Source of the DNA: Pectobacterium aroidearum
GTDB taxonomy: Bacteria > Pseudomonadota > Gammaproteobacteria > Enterobacterales > Enterobacteriaceae
Assembly (NCBI RefSeq): GCF_041228105.1
Contig: NZ_CP166097.1
Location: 3,658,001-3,722,000, forward strand
Direction: 5' to 3'
Length of the DNA: 64,000 nucleotides
Within the stretch, counting starts at the first letter, position 1. Every line of letters starts with the position of its first letter. Shown here piece after piece: positions 10,060 through 20,305 of this stretch. A program made the position numbers and the translations under genes. The notes under the pieces are model-generated. The model was not told the DNA's origin. It was given only the letters and a program-made list of their open reading frames with translations, and made no database searches.

Positions 10060-11595
10060 TTGGCAATGGTTGTCGCTTCTTTTCTACAACGCCAGCAGGT
10101 CAGAGCCCCGCTGGCGCTCTTATTTGGTGCCTGTGGCACGCTGGCATTTTCTCCCTTTGACTTCTGGCCCGCGGCGATTATCTCGCTCATGGGCCTACAG
10201 GCGCTGACACTAAACCGTACTAGCCGCCAGTCAGCCTGGATAGGCTTTTGCTGGGGATTCGGCCTATTTGGCAGCGGCATTAACTGGGTTTACGTCAGTA
10301 TCGCGCAATTTGGTGGGATGCCGGGTCCTGTAAACATTGCACTGGTCATTCTGCTCGCGGCCTATTTATCGCTCTATCCCCTGCTGTTTGCTGCCCTGCT
10401 CTCACGCCTCAGCCCGAAGACAACGCTGTGGCGTCTGGCACTGGCCGCCCCCGTGCTGTGGCAATTAACCGAATTTTTACGCGGCTGGGTACTGACGGGC
10501 TTTCCGTGGCTACAATTCGGCTACAGCCAGATTGACGGCCCGCTAAAAGGTATTGCGCCCATTCTGGGCATCGACACCATCACCTTCCTGTTGATGAGTC
10601 TCAGCGGGCTACTCGTTTATGCCATCACTCAACGCAAAGTCGTTCCGGCGGCCATTGCTATCGCTGTTTTCGTTTTATCATGGCCGCTGCGCAACGTGCA
10701 GTGGTACACCCTGCAACCTGAACGCGCCGTCAATGTCGCACTGGTACAGGGCAATATCCCGCAGGCCATGAAATGGGAACAAGATGAGCTATTGAACACG
10801 CTGAAGATCTATCTGGATAACAGCCTGCCTTATATGGACAAGGCACCTATCGTGATCTGGCCGGAAACGGCGATTCCTGATATTGAAAGTCGTCAGGGCG
10901 CTTACCTGAAACAGGTTGACGATATCTTGCGTAGCCGCAATAGCAGCCTGATTACAGGTATCGTCGATATCCGGCGTGAGGGTAACAAAACCGATTTTTA
11001 TAACTCGGTTATCGTGTTGGGCGACAAAGATCCGTACCACTACCCTACAACGAACCGTTACAACAAAAACCATCTGGTGCCTTTTGGCGAGTTTGTCCCG
11101 TTGGAAACACTGTTACGCCCGCTGGCGCCGTTCTTCGATCTTCCTATGTCATCGTTCAGCCGAGGAGACTACGTCCAGCCTCAGCTCTCGGTTCATGGCT
11201 TCAAGCTTAATGCCGCCATTTGCTATGAGATTATCTTAGGCCAACAGTTGCGGGATAACTTCCGGCCAGACACCGATATGTTGCTGACTATCTCGAACGA
11301 TGCTTGGTTCGGTCATTCAATTGGACCGTGGCAGCATTTCCAGATGGCACGCATGCGCGCGTTGGAATTAGGACGTCCTCTGGTTCGGAGTACCAATAAC
11401 GGCGTCACCGCGGTGATTACACCTGATGGCAATGTCAGCGCCAGTCTGCCGCAGTTTACGCGTGCGGTGCTGAGCACGCAGGTTGTGCCCGCTACCGGAA
11501 TCACACCTTATGCACGTTTCGGTTCCTGGCCGCTCTGGATCATCACGTTATTCGGCGGCATCGTTACCGTTCTCTTCGGTTTGCGTCGCCGATAA
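10060..11595 (+). CDS. lnt: Apolipoprotein N-acyltransferase Lnt
   Basis: Inner-membrane enzyme that adds the third acyl chain to the N-terminal cysteine of lipoproteins. The frame extends upstream into corC, but similarity to E. coli Lnt starts at about 10060. A TTG at 10060, six bases after ggaag and directly after the corC stop, gives 511 aa (E. coli 512); an ATG at 10066 is the alternative. There are about six N-terminal membrane segments, then a periplasmic nitrilase-fold domain with the catalytic triad visible as Glu in IWPETAI, Lys in [11 protein letters not shown] and Cys in AICYEII, and a last C-terminal membrane helix. A terminator follows at 11620-11643. Confidence 0.94.
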   Translation: MAMVVASFLQRQQVRAPLALLFGACGTLAFSPFDFWPAAIISLMGLQALTLNRTSRQSAWIGFCWGFGLFGSGINWVYVSIAQFGGMPGPVNIALVILLAAYLSLYPLLFAALLSRLSPKTTLWRLALAAPVLWQLTEFLRGWVLTGFPWLQFGYSQIDGPLKGIAPILGIDTITFLLMSLSGLLVYAITQRKVVPAAIAIAVFVLSWPLRNVQWYTLQPERAVNVALVQGNIPQAMKWEQDELLNTLKIYLDNSLPYMDKAPIVIWPETAIPDIESRQGAYLKQVDDILRSRNSSLITGIVDIRREGNKTDFYNSVIVLGDKDPYHYPTTNRYNKNHLVPFGEFVPLETLLRPLAPFFDLPMSSFSRGDYVQPQLSVHGFKLNAAICYEIILGQQLRDNFRPDTDMLLTISNDAWFGHSIGPWQHFQMARMRALELGRPLVRSTNNGVTAVITPDGNVSASLPQFTRAVLSTQVVPATGITPYARFGSWPLWIITLFGGIVTVLFGLRRR

Positions 11596-11619
11596 CCTCC
11601 CTCTTTCCACTTCCCTAAG

Positions 11620-11643
11620 GGCATGCTTTTGCATGCCTTTTTT
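11620..11643 (+). terminator. Terminator after corC-lnt
   Basis: Seven-bp stem GGCATGC / GCATGCC with a TTTT loop followed by six T, 25 bases after the lnt stop. Confidence 0.85.
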
Positions 11644-11744
11644 ATTTATGGCACGGTATTTGCCTGTTATTACCCTGTAAAGGATTGTTTCTGTATTTTT
11701 TTGGATATTGCGTCGGCTTAGAGCGCTCTGCTGGGGCAAGTAAC

Positions 11745-11788
11745 GCACCAAATTGGTGCCGCACTATGATATTGCTGCTATTTGGTGC
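11745..11788 (+). promoter_or_regulatory. Two NtrC-like binding sites upstream of gltI
   Basis: GCACCAAATTGGTGC at 11745-11759 is a perfect 6-3-6 palindrome that fits the NtrC consensus GCACCA-N3-TGGTGC. A second, weaker site at 11774-11788 (GCTGCTATTTGGTGC) has one perfect half. Centres are 29 bases apart, similar to the paired enhancer sites of glnA. They lie about 240-285 bases upstream of the gltI start. I did not find a convincing sigma-54 promoter between them and gltI, so the mode of action is open. Confidence 0.55.
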
Positions 11789-12029
11789 GGCGGATATCGC
11801 AAAAAACAAACATTTCCATTTCAATCTATTTACAATCAGCTACTTTTTAACTGTATAGACAGTAACTTCGCGCTTTAACGGTGCAGCGGTATCACTGATA
11901 AGTCGCAAAGCGTTATGTATGAGTGATGCAGCGATACACGTTAACTTGAAAATGACGAGCATATTAACCATACGGTTATTCATGACAGCGCTATAACTAT
12001 TGCAGCAACGACAGCAAAGGAGTTAGAAC

Positions 12030-12926
12030 ATGCAAATGCGTAAACTGGCATTATCACTGCTTCTGCTTGGCACCGCCGCCAGCGTAGCTCAGGCTGAAGA
12101 TCTGGCCGGTACATTGAAAAAGGTCAAAGATAATGGCGTGATCGTCATTGGACACCGCGAATCGTCCGTGCCTTTTTCTTACTATGACAACACGCAAAAA
12201 GTGGTCGGCTACTCTCAAGCCTACTCTGACAAAATTGTCGAAGCGGTTAAGAAAAAACTGGATGCGCCTAACCTGCAGGTCAAGCTACTCCCTATCACCT
12301 CTCAGAACCGTATCCCTCTGTTGCAGAACGGTACATTCGATTTTGAGTGTGGTTCAACGACCAACAATCTGGAACGCCAGAAACAAGCCGCGTTTTCTAA
12401 CACCATTTTCGTGGTCGGTACGCGTCTGTTAACCAAAAAAGACTCCGGCGTAAAAGACTTCCCAGATCTGGCGGGTAAAACCGTCGTAGTGACTTCCGGT
12501 ACCACCTCTGAAGTTCTGCTGAATAAGCTGAATGAAGAAAAACAGATGAAAATGCGCATCATCAGTGCGAAAGACCACGGCGACTCCTTCCGTACGCTGG
12601 AAAGCGGCCGTGCTGTGGCCTTCATGATGGATGATGCTTTGCTGGCGGGCGAACGTGCGAAAGCGAAAAGCGCCGATCAATGGGACATCGTCGGCAAAGC
12701 GCAGTCTGAAGAAGCCTACGGCTGTATGCTGCGTAAAGACGACCCGCAATTCAAGAAACTGGTTGATGACACCATCGCTGAGGTTCAGACCTCCGGTGAA
12801 GCTGAAAAATGGTTCGATCGCTGGTTTAAACAACCTATTCCGCCAAAAGATCTTAACCTGAACTTTGCACTGTCAGACGAAATGAAGGCCTTGTTCAAAG
12901 CGCCAAATGACAAAGCGCTCAACTAA
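12030..12926 (+). CDS. gltI: Glutamate/aspartate-binding periplasmic protein GltI
   Basis: Substrate-binding subunit of the Glu/Asp ABC importer. The 298 residues start with a signal peptide cleaved after VAQA (about residue 22), followed by a SBP_bac_3 fold with VIVIGHRESSVPFSYYDN, the FECGSTTNN ligand loop and SGTTSEVL. It closely matches E. coli GltI. The start at MQMRK has ggag seven bases upstream; the second ATG six bases later is less well placed. It is followed by an sRNA-type intergenic region with a terminator before gltJ, so gltI is expected to be made in excess over the membrane subunits. Confidence 0.97.
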   Translation: MQMRKLALSLLLLGTAASVAQAEDLAGTLKKVKDNGVIVIGHRESSVPFSYYDNTQKVVGYSQAYSDKIVEAVKKKLDAPNLQVKLLPITSQNRIPLLQNGTFDFECGSTTNNLERQKQAAFSNTIFVVGTRLLTKKDSGVKDFPDLAGKTVVVTSGTTSEVLLNKLNEEKQMKMRIISAKDHGDSFRTLESGRAVAFMMDDALLAGERAKAKSADQWDIVGKAQSEEAYGCMLRKDDPQFKKLVDDTIAEVQTSGEAEKWFDRWFKQPIPPKDLNLNFALSDEMKALFKAPNDKALN

Positions 12927-12942
12927 TTAATAATGAGAATAA

Positions 12943-13134
12943 GGGCAGAGTCATCTGCCCTCTGATTGCTGATTCGTGGCAGGACAGACAGGCATGTGAT
13001 GGTCGTTCCCCATCACATGTTGCCCCGAGAAATTTCGATAAACAGGAAAACAAACAATACGCCTGTAGTTTGAAACAGAACGGGAATATGGCCGCTCATC
13101 AATCTTCAGGGTAGCTTCGCTACCCTTTTTTTAC
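12943..13134 (+). ncRNA. sroC: SroC-like sRNA in the gltI-gltJ intergenic region
   Basis: In E. coli the sRNA SroC is cut from the gltIJKL mRNA exactly here and acts as a sponge for GcvB. The 219-base gap shows a hairpin at 12946-12965 (agggcaga / tctgccct), a second long hairpin with arms 12993-13002 and 13009-13018 (CATGTGATGG / CCATCACATG), an unpaired A-rich region, and a strong terminator at 13108-13132. The position and 3' terminator support the call; the 5' end is a guess. Confidence 0.7.
13108..13132 (+). terminator. Intra-operon terminator (3' end of SroC)
   Basis: Eight-bp stem AGGGTAGC / GCTACCCT with a tight loop and a run of seven T, ending 14 bases before the gltJ start. Partial read-through is required for gltJKL expression. 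Confidence 0.9.
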
Positions 13135-13145
13135 CGGAGTTCGTT

Positions 13146-13886
13146 ATGTCAATAGATTGGAACTGGGGCATATTTCTACAAGCCGCCCCTTTCGGCAACA
13201 CAACCTACCTCGGGTGGATTTTGTCCGGTCTGCAAGTTACCGTCACATTGTCTATCTGTGCCTGGATTATCGCCTTTCTCGTTGGTTCTTTATTTGGAAT
13301 CTTGCGTACCGTCCCGAACCGCTTTGTTGCGGGCATTGGTACCTGCTACGTCGAGCTATTTCGCAACGTCCCACTGATTGTCCAGTTCTTTACCTGGTAT
13401 CTGGTGGTGCCCGAACTGCTTCCTGCCAGCATCGGCATGTGGTTTAAAGCCGAGCTAGACCCGAATATTCAGTTCTTCCTGTCATCGATGATTTGTCTGG
13501 GGCTCTTCACCGCAGCGCGCGTTTGTGAGCAGGTGCGTGCGGGGATTCAATCTCTACCGCGCGGGCAGAAAGCTGCCGGATTGGCAATGGGCCTGACGCT
13601 GCCACAAACTTACCGCTATGTGTTGCTGCCGAATGCGTACCGCGTCATTGTTCCGCCATTGACGTCAGAGATGCTGAACCTGGTCAAAAACTCGGCCATC
13701 GCGTCCACGATTGGTCTGGTTGATATGGCGGCACAGGCAGGGAAACTGCTGGATTATTCCGCCCACGCGTATGAATCCTTTACCGCCATCACGCTGGCGT
13801 ACGTTGGCATCAATGCCATCATTATGTTGATTATGCAGGTCGTTGAGCGAAAAACCCGTTTGCCGGGCAATATGGGGAGCAAATAA
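13146..13886 (+). CDS. gltJ: Glu/Asp ABC transporter permease GltJ
   Basis: Inner-membrane subunit of the polar amino-acid ABC importer, 246 residues, HisMQ-type. Several hydrophobic helices (WILSGLQVTVTLSICAWIIAFLVG near residue 25 onward) and the EAA-like coupling loop around ARVCEQVRAGIQSLPRGQKAAG are visible. The start follows ccggag at good spacing. It is three bases upstream of gltK and pairs with it to form the channel fed by GltI and energised by GltL. Confidence 0.97.
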   Translation: MSIDWNWGIFLQAAPFGNTTYLGWILSGLQVTVTLSICAWIIAFLVGSLFGILRTVPNRFVAGIGTCYVELFRNVPLIVQFFTWYLVVPELLPASIGMWFKAELDPNIQFFLSSMICLGLFTAARVCEQVRAGIQSLPRGQKAAGLAMGLTLPQTYRYVLLPNAYRVIVPPLTSEMLNLVKNSAIASTIGLVDMAAQAGKLLDYSAHAYESFTAITLAYVGINAIIMLIMQVVERKTRLPGNMGSK

Positions 13887-13889
13887 ATC

Positions 13890-14564
13890 ATGTATGAATT
13901 TGACTGGAGCTCAATTGGGCCAAGCATGCCGTACCTGATTCAGGGGATGGTTGTTACACTCAAGATTACGCTGACGGCGGTGGTATTCGGGATTGTGTGG
14001 GGCACGATTCTGGCGGTAATGCGCCTGTCGCCGATCAAGCCCATCAGTTGGTTCGCCAAACTGTATGTGAACTTGTTCCGCTCCGTTCCACTCGTTATGG
14101 TGCTGCTGTGGTTCTATCTGGTGGTTCCTAGCTTATTACAAAATGTGCTTGGGCTATCGCCGAAAACCGATATTCGCCTGATTTCAGCTATGGTAGCCTT
14201 CTCGCTGTTCGAGGCAGCCTATTATTCTGAAATTATTCGTGCGGGTATCCTCAGCATATCGCGCGGTCAATCCTCCGCGGCACTGGCATTAGGCATGACG
14301 CATTGGCAATCCATGAAGCTGGTTATTCTGCCGCAGGCATTCCGCGCCATGGTGCCATTGTTGCTGACGCAAGGGATTGTCCTGTTCCAGGATACCTCAC
14401 TGGTTTACGTGCTCAGCCTCGCTGATTTCTTCCGTACCGCCTCAACCATCGGCGAGCGTGACGGAACACAAGTTGAAATGATCCTGTTTGCCGGGTTCAT
14501 TTATTTTATCTTCAGCATTTCAGCCTCAATGCTGGTCAGTTACCTGAAAAAAAGGACGGTTTGA
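13890..14564 (+). CDS. gltK: Glu/Asp ABC transporter permease GltK
   Basis: Second membrane subunit, 224 residues, HisMQ family, with the coupling loop [20 protein letters not shown] around residues 110-130 and three to five membrane helices. It follows gltJ by three bases. Its TGA stop shares one base with the ATG of gltL (TGATG), indicating translational coupling. Confidence 0.97.
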   Translation: MYEFDWSSIGPSMPYLIQGMVVTLKITLTAVVFGIVWGTILAVMRLSPIKPISWFAKLYVNLFRSVPLVMVLLWFYLVVPSLLQNVLGLSPKTDIRLISAMVAFSLFEAAYYSEIIRAGILSISRGQSSAALALGMTHWQSMKLVILPQAFRAMVPLLLTQGIVLFQDTSLVYVLSLADFFRTASTIGERDGTQVEMILFAGFIYFIFSISASMLVSYLKKRTV

Positions 14565-15289
14565 TGATTTCCCTGAAAAATGTTTCTAAATGGTACGGCC
14601 AATTTCAGGTGCTAGCCGACTGCTCCACAGAAGTAAAAAAAGGTGAAGTCGTAGTCGTCTGTGGGCCTTCTGGCTCCGGCAAATCAACCCTGATTAAAAC
14701 CGTAAATGGCCTGGAACCGATCCAAAAAGGTGAAATTACCGTCAACGGGACTGCCGTTAACGATAAAAAAACCAATCTGGCCCAGCTACGTTCCAAAGTC
14801 GGGATGGTGTTCCAGCACTTTGAACTGTTCCCGCATCTGTCGATTATTGAGAACCTGACGCTCGCGCAGGTAAAAGTGCTAAAACGCAAGCGTGAAGACG
14901 CCAAAGCGAAGGCGCAGAAACTGTTGGAGCGCGTTGGTCTGGCTGCACACGCCAACAAGTATCCGGGTCAGCTTTCCGGTGGTCAGCAACAGCGTGTCGC
15001 TATCGCCCGTGCGCTGTGTATGGATCCTATCGCGATGTTATTTGATGAACCGACATCTGCACTCGATCCAGAGATGATCAATGAAGTGCTGGACGTCATG
15101 GTTGAATTGGCGCAGGAAGGCATGACCATGATGGTCGTCACCCATGAAATGGGCTTTGCCCGTAAGGTGGCGCACCGCGTGATCTTTATGGATGAGGGAA
15201 AAATTGTTGAAGACACCCGCAAGGATGATTTCTTCAATAACCCACAGTCCGAGCGCGCGAAAGACTTCCTGGCGAAAATCCTGCATTAA
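14564..15289 (+). CDS. gltL: Glu/Asp ABC transporter ATP-binding protein GltL
   Basis: ATPase subunit that drives glutamate/aspartate import. I use the ATG at 14564 rather than the in-frame TTG three bases earlier, since E. coli GltL starts MITLKNVSK. The 241 residues contain Walker [10 protein letters not shown] (about 35), signature LSGGQQQR (about 137), Walker [14 protein letters not shown], and H-loop VVTHEMGFA. It is the last gene of the operon, closed by the terminator at 15297-15324. Confidence 0.97.
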   Translation: MISLKNVSKWYGQFQVLADCSTEVKKGEVVVVCGPSGSGKSTLIKTVNGLEPIQKGEITVNGTAVNDKKTNLAQLRSKVGMVFQHFELFPHLSIIENLTLAQVKVLKRKREDAKAKAQKLLERVGLAAHANKYPGQLSGGQQQRVAIARALCMDPIAMLFDEPTSALDPEMINEVLDVMVELAQEGMTMMVVTHEMGFARKVAHRVIFMDEGKIVEDTRKDDFFNNPQSERAKDFLAKILH

Positions 15290-15296
15290 TACGCAA

Positions 15297-15324
15297 ACAA
15301 AGCGTGCCGCAAGGCACGCTTTGT
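15297..15324. terminator. Bidirectional terminator between gltL and ybeL
   Basis: Perfect 12-bp stem ACAAAGCGTGCC / GGCACGCTTTGT with a four-base loop, between two convergent genes. The T tail on the + side is interrupted (ctcttt), so strength is less certain than the stem suggests. Confidence 0.75.
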
Positions 15325-15338
15325 CTCTTTAGACAGCC

Positions 15339-15821
15339 CTACGGCTGAAATGGCTGACGATGGAACAGGTCATGCGAGCATTTCGGACAAAGCGGTAAGA
15401 CTTCTGGCGTATAGAACGCTATATGGTGATGGCAGTTCTCACACACCAGATTGCCTAGTCCCACCACTTCACCGCTGTGATATACCCCGTGATGATTCAC
15501 ATCTTTAAAAATCTCACGCCACTCCAACTGCGTTTTATCCGTAATATCCGCAAGTTCCTGCCACAGGCTTTCCTTAATGACTCGCATAAAAACGCTGTCA
15601 GTGAACTCATCCTGACTTTCGCTATAGCTACGGCCAAACTCTTCCAAATCGCGCTGAACAGCCTGAATCACCTGCTCTATTTCTTTCTGCGTCAGCTCCG
15701 AGCCTTCCTGCAAGGTTTTGCGGGCGCTCTGCACCAGACTATCAAGATCGCGTTCACCGTTGTTCAGCCGGGCTGTAACTGAAGCCATTAACTCGCGGTA
15801 ATAGCGGGCTAGTTTATTCAT
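15339..15821 (-). CDS. ybeL: Zinc-ribbon protein YbeL (DUF1451)
   Basis: 160-residue cytoplasmic protein of unknown function with a predicted helical N-terminal two-thirds and a C-terminal zinc ribbon made by CENCHHH and CPKC (the last about residues 148-151). Nearly colinear with E. coli YbeL, including the stretch SVFMRVIKESLWQELADITD. It is convergent with gltL and divergent from leuS. Start has ggagga seven bases upstream. Confidence 0.93.
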   Translation of the reverse strand: MNKLARYYRELMASVTARLNNGERDLDSLVQSARKTLQEGSELTQKEIEQVIQAVQRDLEEFGRSYSESQDEFTDSVFMRVIKESLWQELADITDKTQLEWREIFKDVNHHGVYHSGEVVGLGNLVCENCHHHIAFYTPEVLPLCPKCSHDLFHRQPFQP

Positions 15822-16131
15822 GCTTCCTCCTGAATAAGCGGGTTGAAGGGCGATAAAGCACGACTATTCGCCGTCTGGCACACCAGGTAAAGAACCGATA
15901 TGTTGCCTATCTCTCTCTATTTTAGATTATTTTTTCCGCACACCTGAGGAAATTGTCACCAATTTGCGCAATTCCTCGCAGTATGCCGCTCACAAATCAT
16001 AAATATTCCTCAGTCGGGCGCTGGGTGTTGTTGCACGCGCCGCTTACGGCTATGCTATGCGGATCTTTTGTTATGAATCAGAACAGGCTACTCACGTAGC
16101 GATTCTTCACTAAACAGGACCCCTGGCAGCC
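15822..16131 (+). promoter_or_regulatory. leuS upstream region with candidate sigma-70 promoter
   Basis: 310 bases between divergent ybeL and leuS. The best promoter candidate for leuS is TTGTTG at 16028-16033, a 17-base spacer, and TATGCT at 16051-16056. An imperfect inverted repeat (gaggaaattg ... caattcctc) lies at about 15948-15979. I see no leucine leader peptide or T-box, and no other gene. Confidence 0.45.
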
Positions 16132-18714
16132 ATGCAAGAGCAATACCGCCCAGAAGAGATAGAAGCGGACGTCCAGCTTCACTGGCAAGAGAAGCAGACA
16201 TTTAAAGTCACCGAACAGCCCGGCAAGGAAAAATACTATTGCCTTTCCATGCTGCCTTACCCTTCTGGCCGACTACATATGGGCCACGTCCGTAACTACA
16301 CCATTGGCGACGTGATCTCCCGCTATCAGCGCATGCTGGGTAAAAACGTTCTACAACCGATTGGTTGGGATGCTTTTGGTCTGCCGGCCGAAGGCGCTGC
16401 AGTCAAGAACAACACCGCGCCAGCGCCCTGGACCTACGCCAACATCGACTACATGAAAAACCAGCTCAAACTGCTGGGCTTTGGCTATGACTGGGATCGC
16501 GAAGTTGCGACCTGTAAACCAGACTACTACCGCTGGGAACAGTGGTTCTTCACCAAGCTGTACGAGAAAGGTCTGGTTTATAAAAAAACCTCCGCCGTTA
16601 ACTGGTGCCCGAACGACCAAACTGTACTGGCGAACGAACAGGTTATCGACGGCTGCTGCTGGCGCTGCGACACCAAAGTTGAACGCAAAGAGATTCCGCA
16701 GTGGTTTATCAAAATCACCGCTTATGCAGACCAATTGCTGAACGATCTGGATACGCTGGAAAGCTGGCCTGAGCAGGTCAAAACCATGCAGCGTAACTGG
16801 ATTGGCCGCTCCGAAGGTGTGGAGATCACCTTTGACGTGGCGGACAGCGCCGAGAAACTGACCGTTTACACCACGCGCCCGGATACGTTCATGGGCGTCA
16901 CCTACGTGGCCGTTGCCGCAGGTCACCCTCTCGCCGCACAAGCTGCCGCAGCGAACCCGGCGCTGGCCGATTTCATTGCAGAATGCCGTAATACCAAAGT
17001 TGCCGAAGCCGATATGGCGACAATGGAGAAAAAAGGCATGGCCACCGGCCTGTATGCGATTCACCCGTTGAACGGCGAGAAAGTCGCTATCTGGGTCGCC
17101 AACTTCGTCCTGATGGAATACGGTACAGGTGCTGTGATGGCCGTTCCGGGTCACGACCAGCGCGACTGGGAATTCGCCACCAAATATGACTTGTCCATTA
17201 AGCCAGTCATCCTGAACGCCGATGGCAGCGAGCCCGACCTGTCTGCTGAAGCCATGACGGAAAAAGGCAACCTGTTCAATTCCGGTGAATTTGACGGCCT
17301 GGATTTCGACGCAGCCTTTAACGCCATTGCCGATAAGCTGGTAGAGAAAGGCATTGGCGAACGTAAAGTCAACTATCGCCTGCGCGACTGGGGTGTATCT
17401 CGTCAGCGCTACTGGGGCGCGCCAATTCCAATGGTGACACTGGAAGACGGCACCGTTATCCCGACGCCAGAAGATCAGCTGCCAGTGATCCTGCCGGAAG
17501 ATGTCGTGATGGACGGCATCACCAGCCCGCTGAAATCTAACCCGGAATGGGCGAAGACCACCGTTAACGGTCAGCCTGCGCTGCGTGAAACCGACACATT
17601 CGACACCTTTATGGAATCCTCCTGGTACTACGCGCGCTATACTTGCCCGCAGTACGATCAGGGAATGTTGGATCCGGCTGCCGCCAACTACTGGCTGCCC
17701 GTTGACCAATACGTTGGCGGTATCGAACACGCCATCATGCACCTGATGTATTTCCGCTTCTTCCACAAACTGATGCGCGACGCGGGTCTGGTTACCTCTG
17801 ACGAGCCTGCCAAACGCCTGCTGTGTCAGGGCATGGTGCTGGCCGATGCCTTCTACTATCTGGGCAACAACGGCGAGCGCGTCTGGGTTTCTCCTATCGA
17901 CGTTAACGTTGAGCGTGATGAGAAAGGACGCATCGTCAAAGCCGTCGATAACGAAGGTCGCGACGTGATCTACGCCGGCATGAGCAAAATGTCGAAGTCG
18001 AAGAACAACGGCATCGACCCGCAGGTCATGGTAGAGAAATACGGTGCAGATACCGTTCGTCTGTTCATGATGTTTGCTTCTCCGGCAGAAATGACGCTGG
18101 AATGGCAGGAATCTGGCGTAGAAGGCGCGAACCGCTTCCTGAAACGCGTCTGGAGACAAGCCTTTGAGCACACCGAGAAAGGCGCAACAACGGCGTTGGA
18201 TGTCGCTACACTGACGGAAGATCAGAAATCACTGCGCCGCGACCTGCACAAAACGATCGCGAAAGTGACCGATGATATCGGCCGTCGCCAGACCTTCAAC
18301 ACCGCGATCGCCGCCATCATGGAACTGATGAACAAATTGGCTAAAGCGCCGCAGGACAGCGATCAGGATCGCGCGCTGACGCAGGAAACGCTGTTGGCCG
18401 TTGTGCGTATGCTCTATCCGTTCACGCCACATGTCTGCTTCACGCTGTGGCAAGCTCTGCAAGGCGAAGGCGACATCGATACGGCGCCGTGGCCGGTTGC
18501 TGATGAGAAAGCAATGGTTGAAGATTCCAAGCTGGTTGTTGTGCAGGTGAACGGTAAAGTACGTGGTAAAATTACCGTTGCCGCTGACGCAAGCGAAGAA
18601 CAGGTTCGCGAACGCGCTGCTCAGGAACCGCTGGTCGCGAAATATCTGGACGGCGTCACGGTTCGTAAAGTGATTTATGTCCCTGGCAAACTGCTTAACC
18701 TGGTTGTGGGTTAA
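16132..18714 (+). CDS. leuS: Leucine-tRNA ligase LeuRS
   Basis: Class I synthetase that charges tRNA-Leu; 860 residues, the standard bacterial length. The HIGH-type signature is HMGH in [15 protein letters not shown] (near residue 49). The CP1 editing domain follows (with [10 protein letters not shown], the threonine-rich editing site). KMSKS appears as [11 protein letters not shown] near 619. The C-terminal anticodon-binding and leucine-specific domains end in [14 protein letters not shown]. It is followed after 14 bases by lptE, with aaggagg between, so leuS-lptE-holA-nadD probably form one operon. Confidence 0.98.
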   Translation: MQEQYRPEEIEADVQLHWQEKQTFKVTEQPGKEKYYCLSMLPYPSGRLHMGHVRNYTIGDVISRYQRMLGKNVLQPIGWDAFGLPAEGAAVKNNTAPAPWTYANIDYMKNQLKLLGFGYDWDREVATCKPDYYRWEQWFFTKLYEKGLVYKKTSAVNWCPNDQTVLANEQVIDGCCWRCDTKVERKEIPQWFIKITAYADQLLNDLDTLESWPEQVKTMQRNWIGRSEGVEITFDVADSAEKLTVYTTRPDTFMGVTYVAVAAGHPLAAQAAAANPALADFIAECRNTKVAEADMATMEKKGMATGLYAIHPLNGEKVAIWVANFVLMEYGTGAVMAVPGHDQRDWEFATKYDLSIKPVILNADGSEPDLSAEAMTEKGNLFNSGEFDGLDFDAAFNAIADKLVEKGIGERKVNYRLRDWGVSRQRYWGAPIPMVTLEDGTVIPTPEDQLPVILPEDVVMDGITSPLKSNPEWAKTTVNGQPALRETDTFDTFMESSWYYARYTCPQYDQGMLDPAAANYWLPVDQYVGGIEHAIMHLMYFRFFHKLMRDAGLVTSDEPAKRLLCQGMVLADAFYYLGNNGERVWVSPIDVNVERDEKGRIVKAVDNEGRDVIYAGMSKMSKSKNNGIDPQVMVEKYGADTVRLFMMFASPAEMTLEWQESGVEGANRFLKRVWRQAFEHTEKGATTALDVATLTEDQKSLRRDLHKTIAKVTDDIGRRQTFNTAIAAIMELMNKLAKAPQDSDQDRALTQETLLAVVRMLYPFTPHVCFTLWQALQGEGDIDTAPWPVADEKAMVEDSKLVVVQVNGKVRGKITVAADASEEQVRERAAQEPLVAKYLDGVTVRKVIYVPGKLLNLVVG

Positions 18715-18728
18715 GGCAAGGAGGAACT

Positions 18729-19283
18729 GTGCGACATCGTCTATTCACGCTGTTGCTGGGGCTAGCGGTGTTAATCACCGCTGGCTGCGGTTTTCACCTG
18801 CGCGGTACGACACAAGTGCCTGCGCAGTTACAAACGCTGGTGCTTGACAGCAGTGACCCCTATGGCCCGCTCACGCGTGCGGTACGCGAGCAGCTCCGTC
18901 TCAGCGATGTGAAAATCGTTGACGATGCGACACGCCAGGATATCCCGTCTCTGCGGGTACTGGGCTCAAGCGAAACGCGCGATACTGTCTCTATTTTTCA
19001 GGATGGTAAAACGGCGGAGTACCAGATGGTGCTGACATTGCAGGCGCAGGTGCTGATGCCGGGTGAAGATATTTATCCGCTCAGCGTGACCGTGTTCCGC
19101 ACGTTCTTTGATAACCCGCTGGCGGCACTGGCGAAAGATGCCGAACAGGACATCGTTCGTCAGGAAATGCGTGAGCAGGCTGCCCAGCAGTTGGTGCGTA
19201 AATTGCTGACCGTCAACGGTAGTCAGGAAGTCAAAAATCGGCAGCAGTCCACCCATTCCACTGCTGCCGCCACGCGTTCATGA
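18729..19283 (+). CDS. lptE: LPS-assembly lipoprotein LptE
   Basis: Outer-membrane lipoprotein that plugs the LptD barrel and helps insert lipopolysaccharide. GTG start six bases after aaggagg. The signal peptide ends in the lipobox LITAGC, with the acylated cysteine at residue 20, then [11 protein letters not shown] typical of the family. 184 residues in total, slightly shorter than E. coli (193). The C-terminus is low-complexity ([13 protein letters not shown]). The stop overlaps the holA start by four bases. Confidence 0.95.
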   Translation: MRHRLFTLLLGLAVLITAGCGFHLRGTTQVPAQLQTLVLDSSDPYGPLTRAVREQLRLSDVKIVDDATRQDIPSLRVLGSSETRDTVSIFQDGKTAEYQMVLTLQAQVLMPGEDIYPLSVTVFRTFFDNPLAALAKDAEQDIVRQEMREQAAQQLVRKLLTVNGSQEVKNRQQSTHSTAAATRS

Positions 19284-20305
19284 TTCGGCTTTACCCCGAG
19301 CAACTGACCGCGCAGCTCCATGAGGGGCTGCGCGGTTGTTATTTGGTCTTCGGGTCAGACCCGCTCCTGCTACAGGAAAGCCTCGATAGCATCAAACGGG
19401 TCGCTCAACAGCACGAGTTCAGCGAACATTTCAGCTTCATTCTGGATCCACATACCGACTGGGATGCGATTTTCAGCACTTGTCAGGCGCTCAGCCTGTT
19501 TGCTTCACGCCAATCGCTCTTACTGATCTTGCCGGAAAATGGCCCAAATGCTGCGATGAGCGAAAATCTGGTCAAGCTTTCCGGGCTATTGCATCCCGAT
19601 ATTTTGCTGATTCTGCGCGGTCATAAGCTGACTAAAGCGCAGGAAAACAGCGCCTGGTTCAAAGCACTCGCGCAAGACAGCGTCTATATCAATTGTCTGA
19701 CGCCAGAACAGGCACAGCTTCCCCGTTGGGTTTCACAGCGCGCCAAATCCATGAAGTTGACGCTGGATGAACAGGCTACGCAGCTCATTTGCTATTGCTA
19801 TGAAGGCAATCTTCTTGCGCTGTCTCAGGCGCTAGAACGGCTGTCGCTGCTATACCCCGATGGTAAGCTGACCCTGCCGCGTGTGGAAAGCGCAGTCAAT
19901 GATGCCGCCCACTTCACGCCGTTCCACTGGCTCGATGCGCTGCTGGCAGGCAAAGGCAAACGCGCCTGGCACATTTTGCAGCAGCTACAGCAGGAAGATT
20001 GTGAACCGGTCATTTTGCTACGCACGCTACAGCGTGAGTTGCTACAACTGTTGGCGCTGAAGCGGCGTATGTCAGACACGCCGCTGCGTACGTTATTCGA
20101 TCAGCAAAAGGTGTGGCAAAATCGGCGTGACCTGCTCACTCAGGCATTACAGCGGCTGTCTCTGCAACAGCTACAGCAGGCTGTGCGATTGCTGACGCAG
20201 GTGGAAATAACGCTAAAGCAAGACTACGGTCAGCCCGTCTGGTCTGAACTTGAATCGCTTGCCATGCTGCTGTGCGGCAAAGCATTACCGGAGGCATTCA
20301 TCTGA
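19280..20305 (+). CDS. holA: DNA polymerase III delta subunit HolA
   Basis: Clamp-loader subunit that opens the beta sliding clamp. 341 residues with the clamp-binding/AAA-like N-terminal domain starting [13 protein letters not shown] and the C-terminal collar domain rich in Leu and Gln ([16 protein letters not shown]). It overlaps lptE by four bases at its start, and the nadD start codon overlaps its stop. Match to E. coli HolA is clear over the full length. Confidence 0.95.
   Translation: MIRLYPEQLTAQLHEGLRGCYLVFGSDPLLLQESLDSIKRVAQQHEFSEHFSFILDPHTDWDAIFSTCQALSLFASRQSLLLILPENGPNAAMSENLVKLSGLLHPDILLILRGHKLTKAQENSAWFKALAQDSVYINCLTPEQAQLPRWVSQRAKSMKLTLDEQATQLICYCYEGNLLALSQALERLSLLYPDGKLTLPRVESAVNDAAHFTPFHWLDALLAGKGKRAWHILQQLQQEDCEPVILLRTLQRELLQLLALKRRMSDTPLRTLFDQQKVWQNRRDLLTQALQRLSLQQLQQAVRLLTQVEITLKQDYGQPVWSELESLAMLLCGKALPEAFI

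Noticed and set aside
11800..12029. Sigma-54 promoter for gltI
   Set aside because: No GG-N10-GC pair with acceptable flanks was found in the stretch downstream of the NtrC-like sites.
16351..18171. 606-codon open frame antisense to leuS
   Set aside because: leuS is unmistakable on the + strand; long antisense frames are common opposite GC-rich, strongly biased genes. No ribosome site and no recognisable domain.
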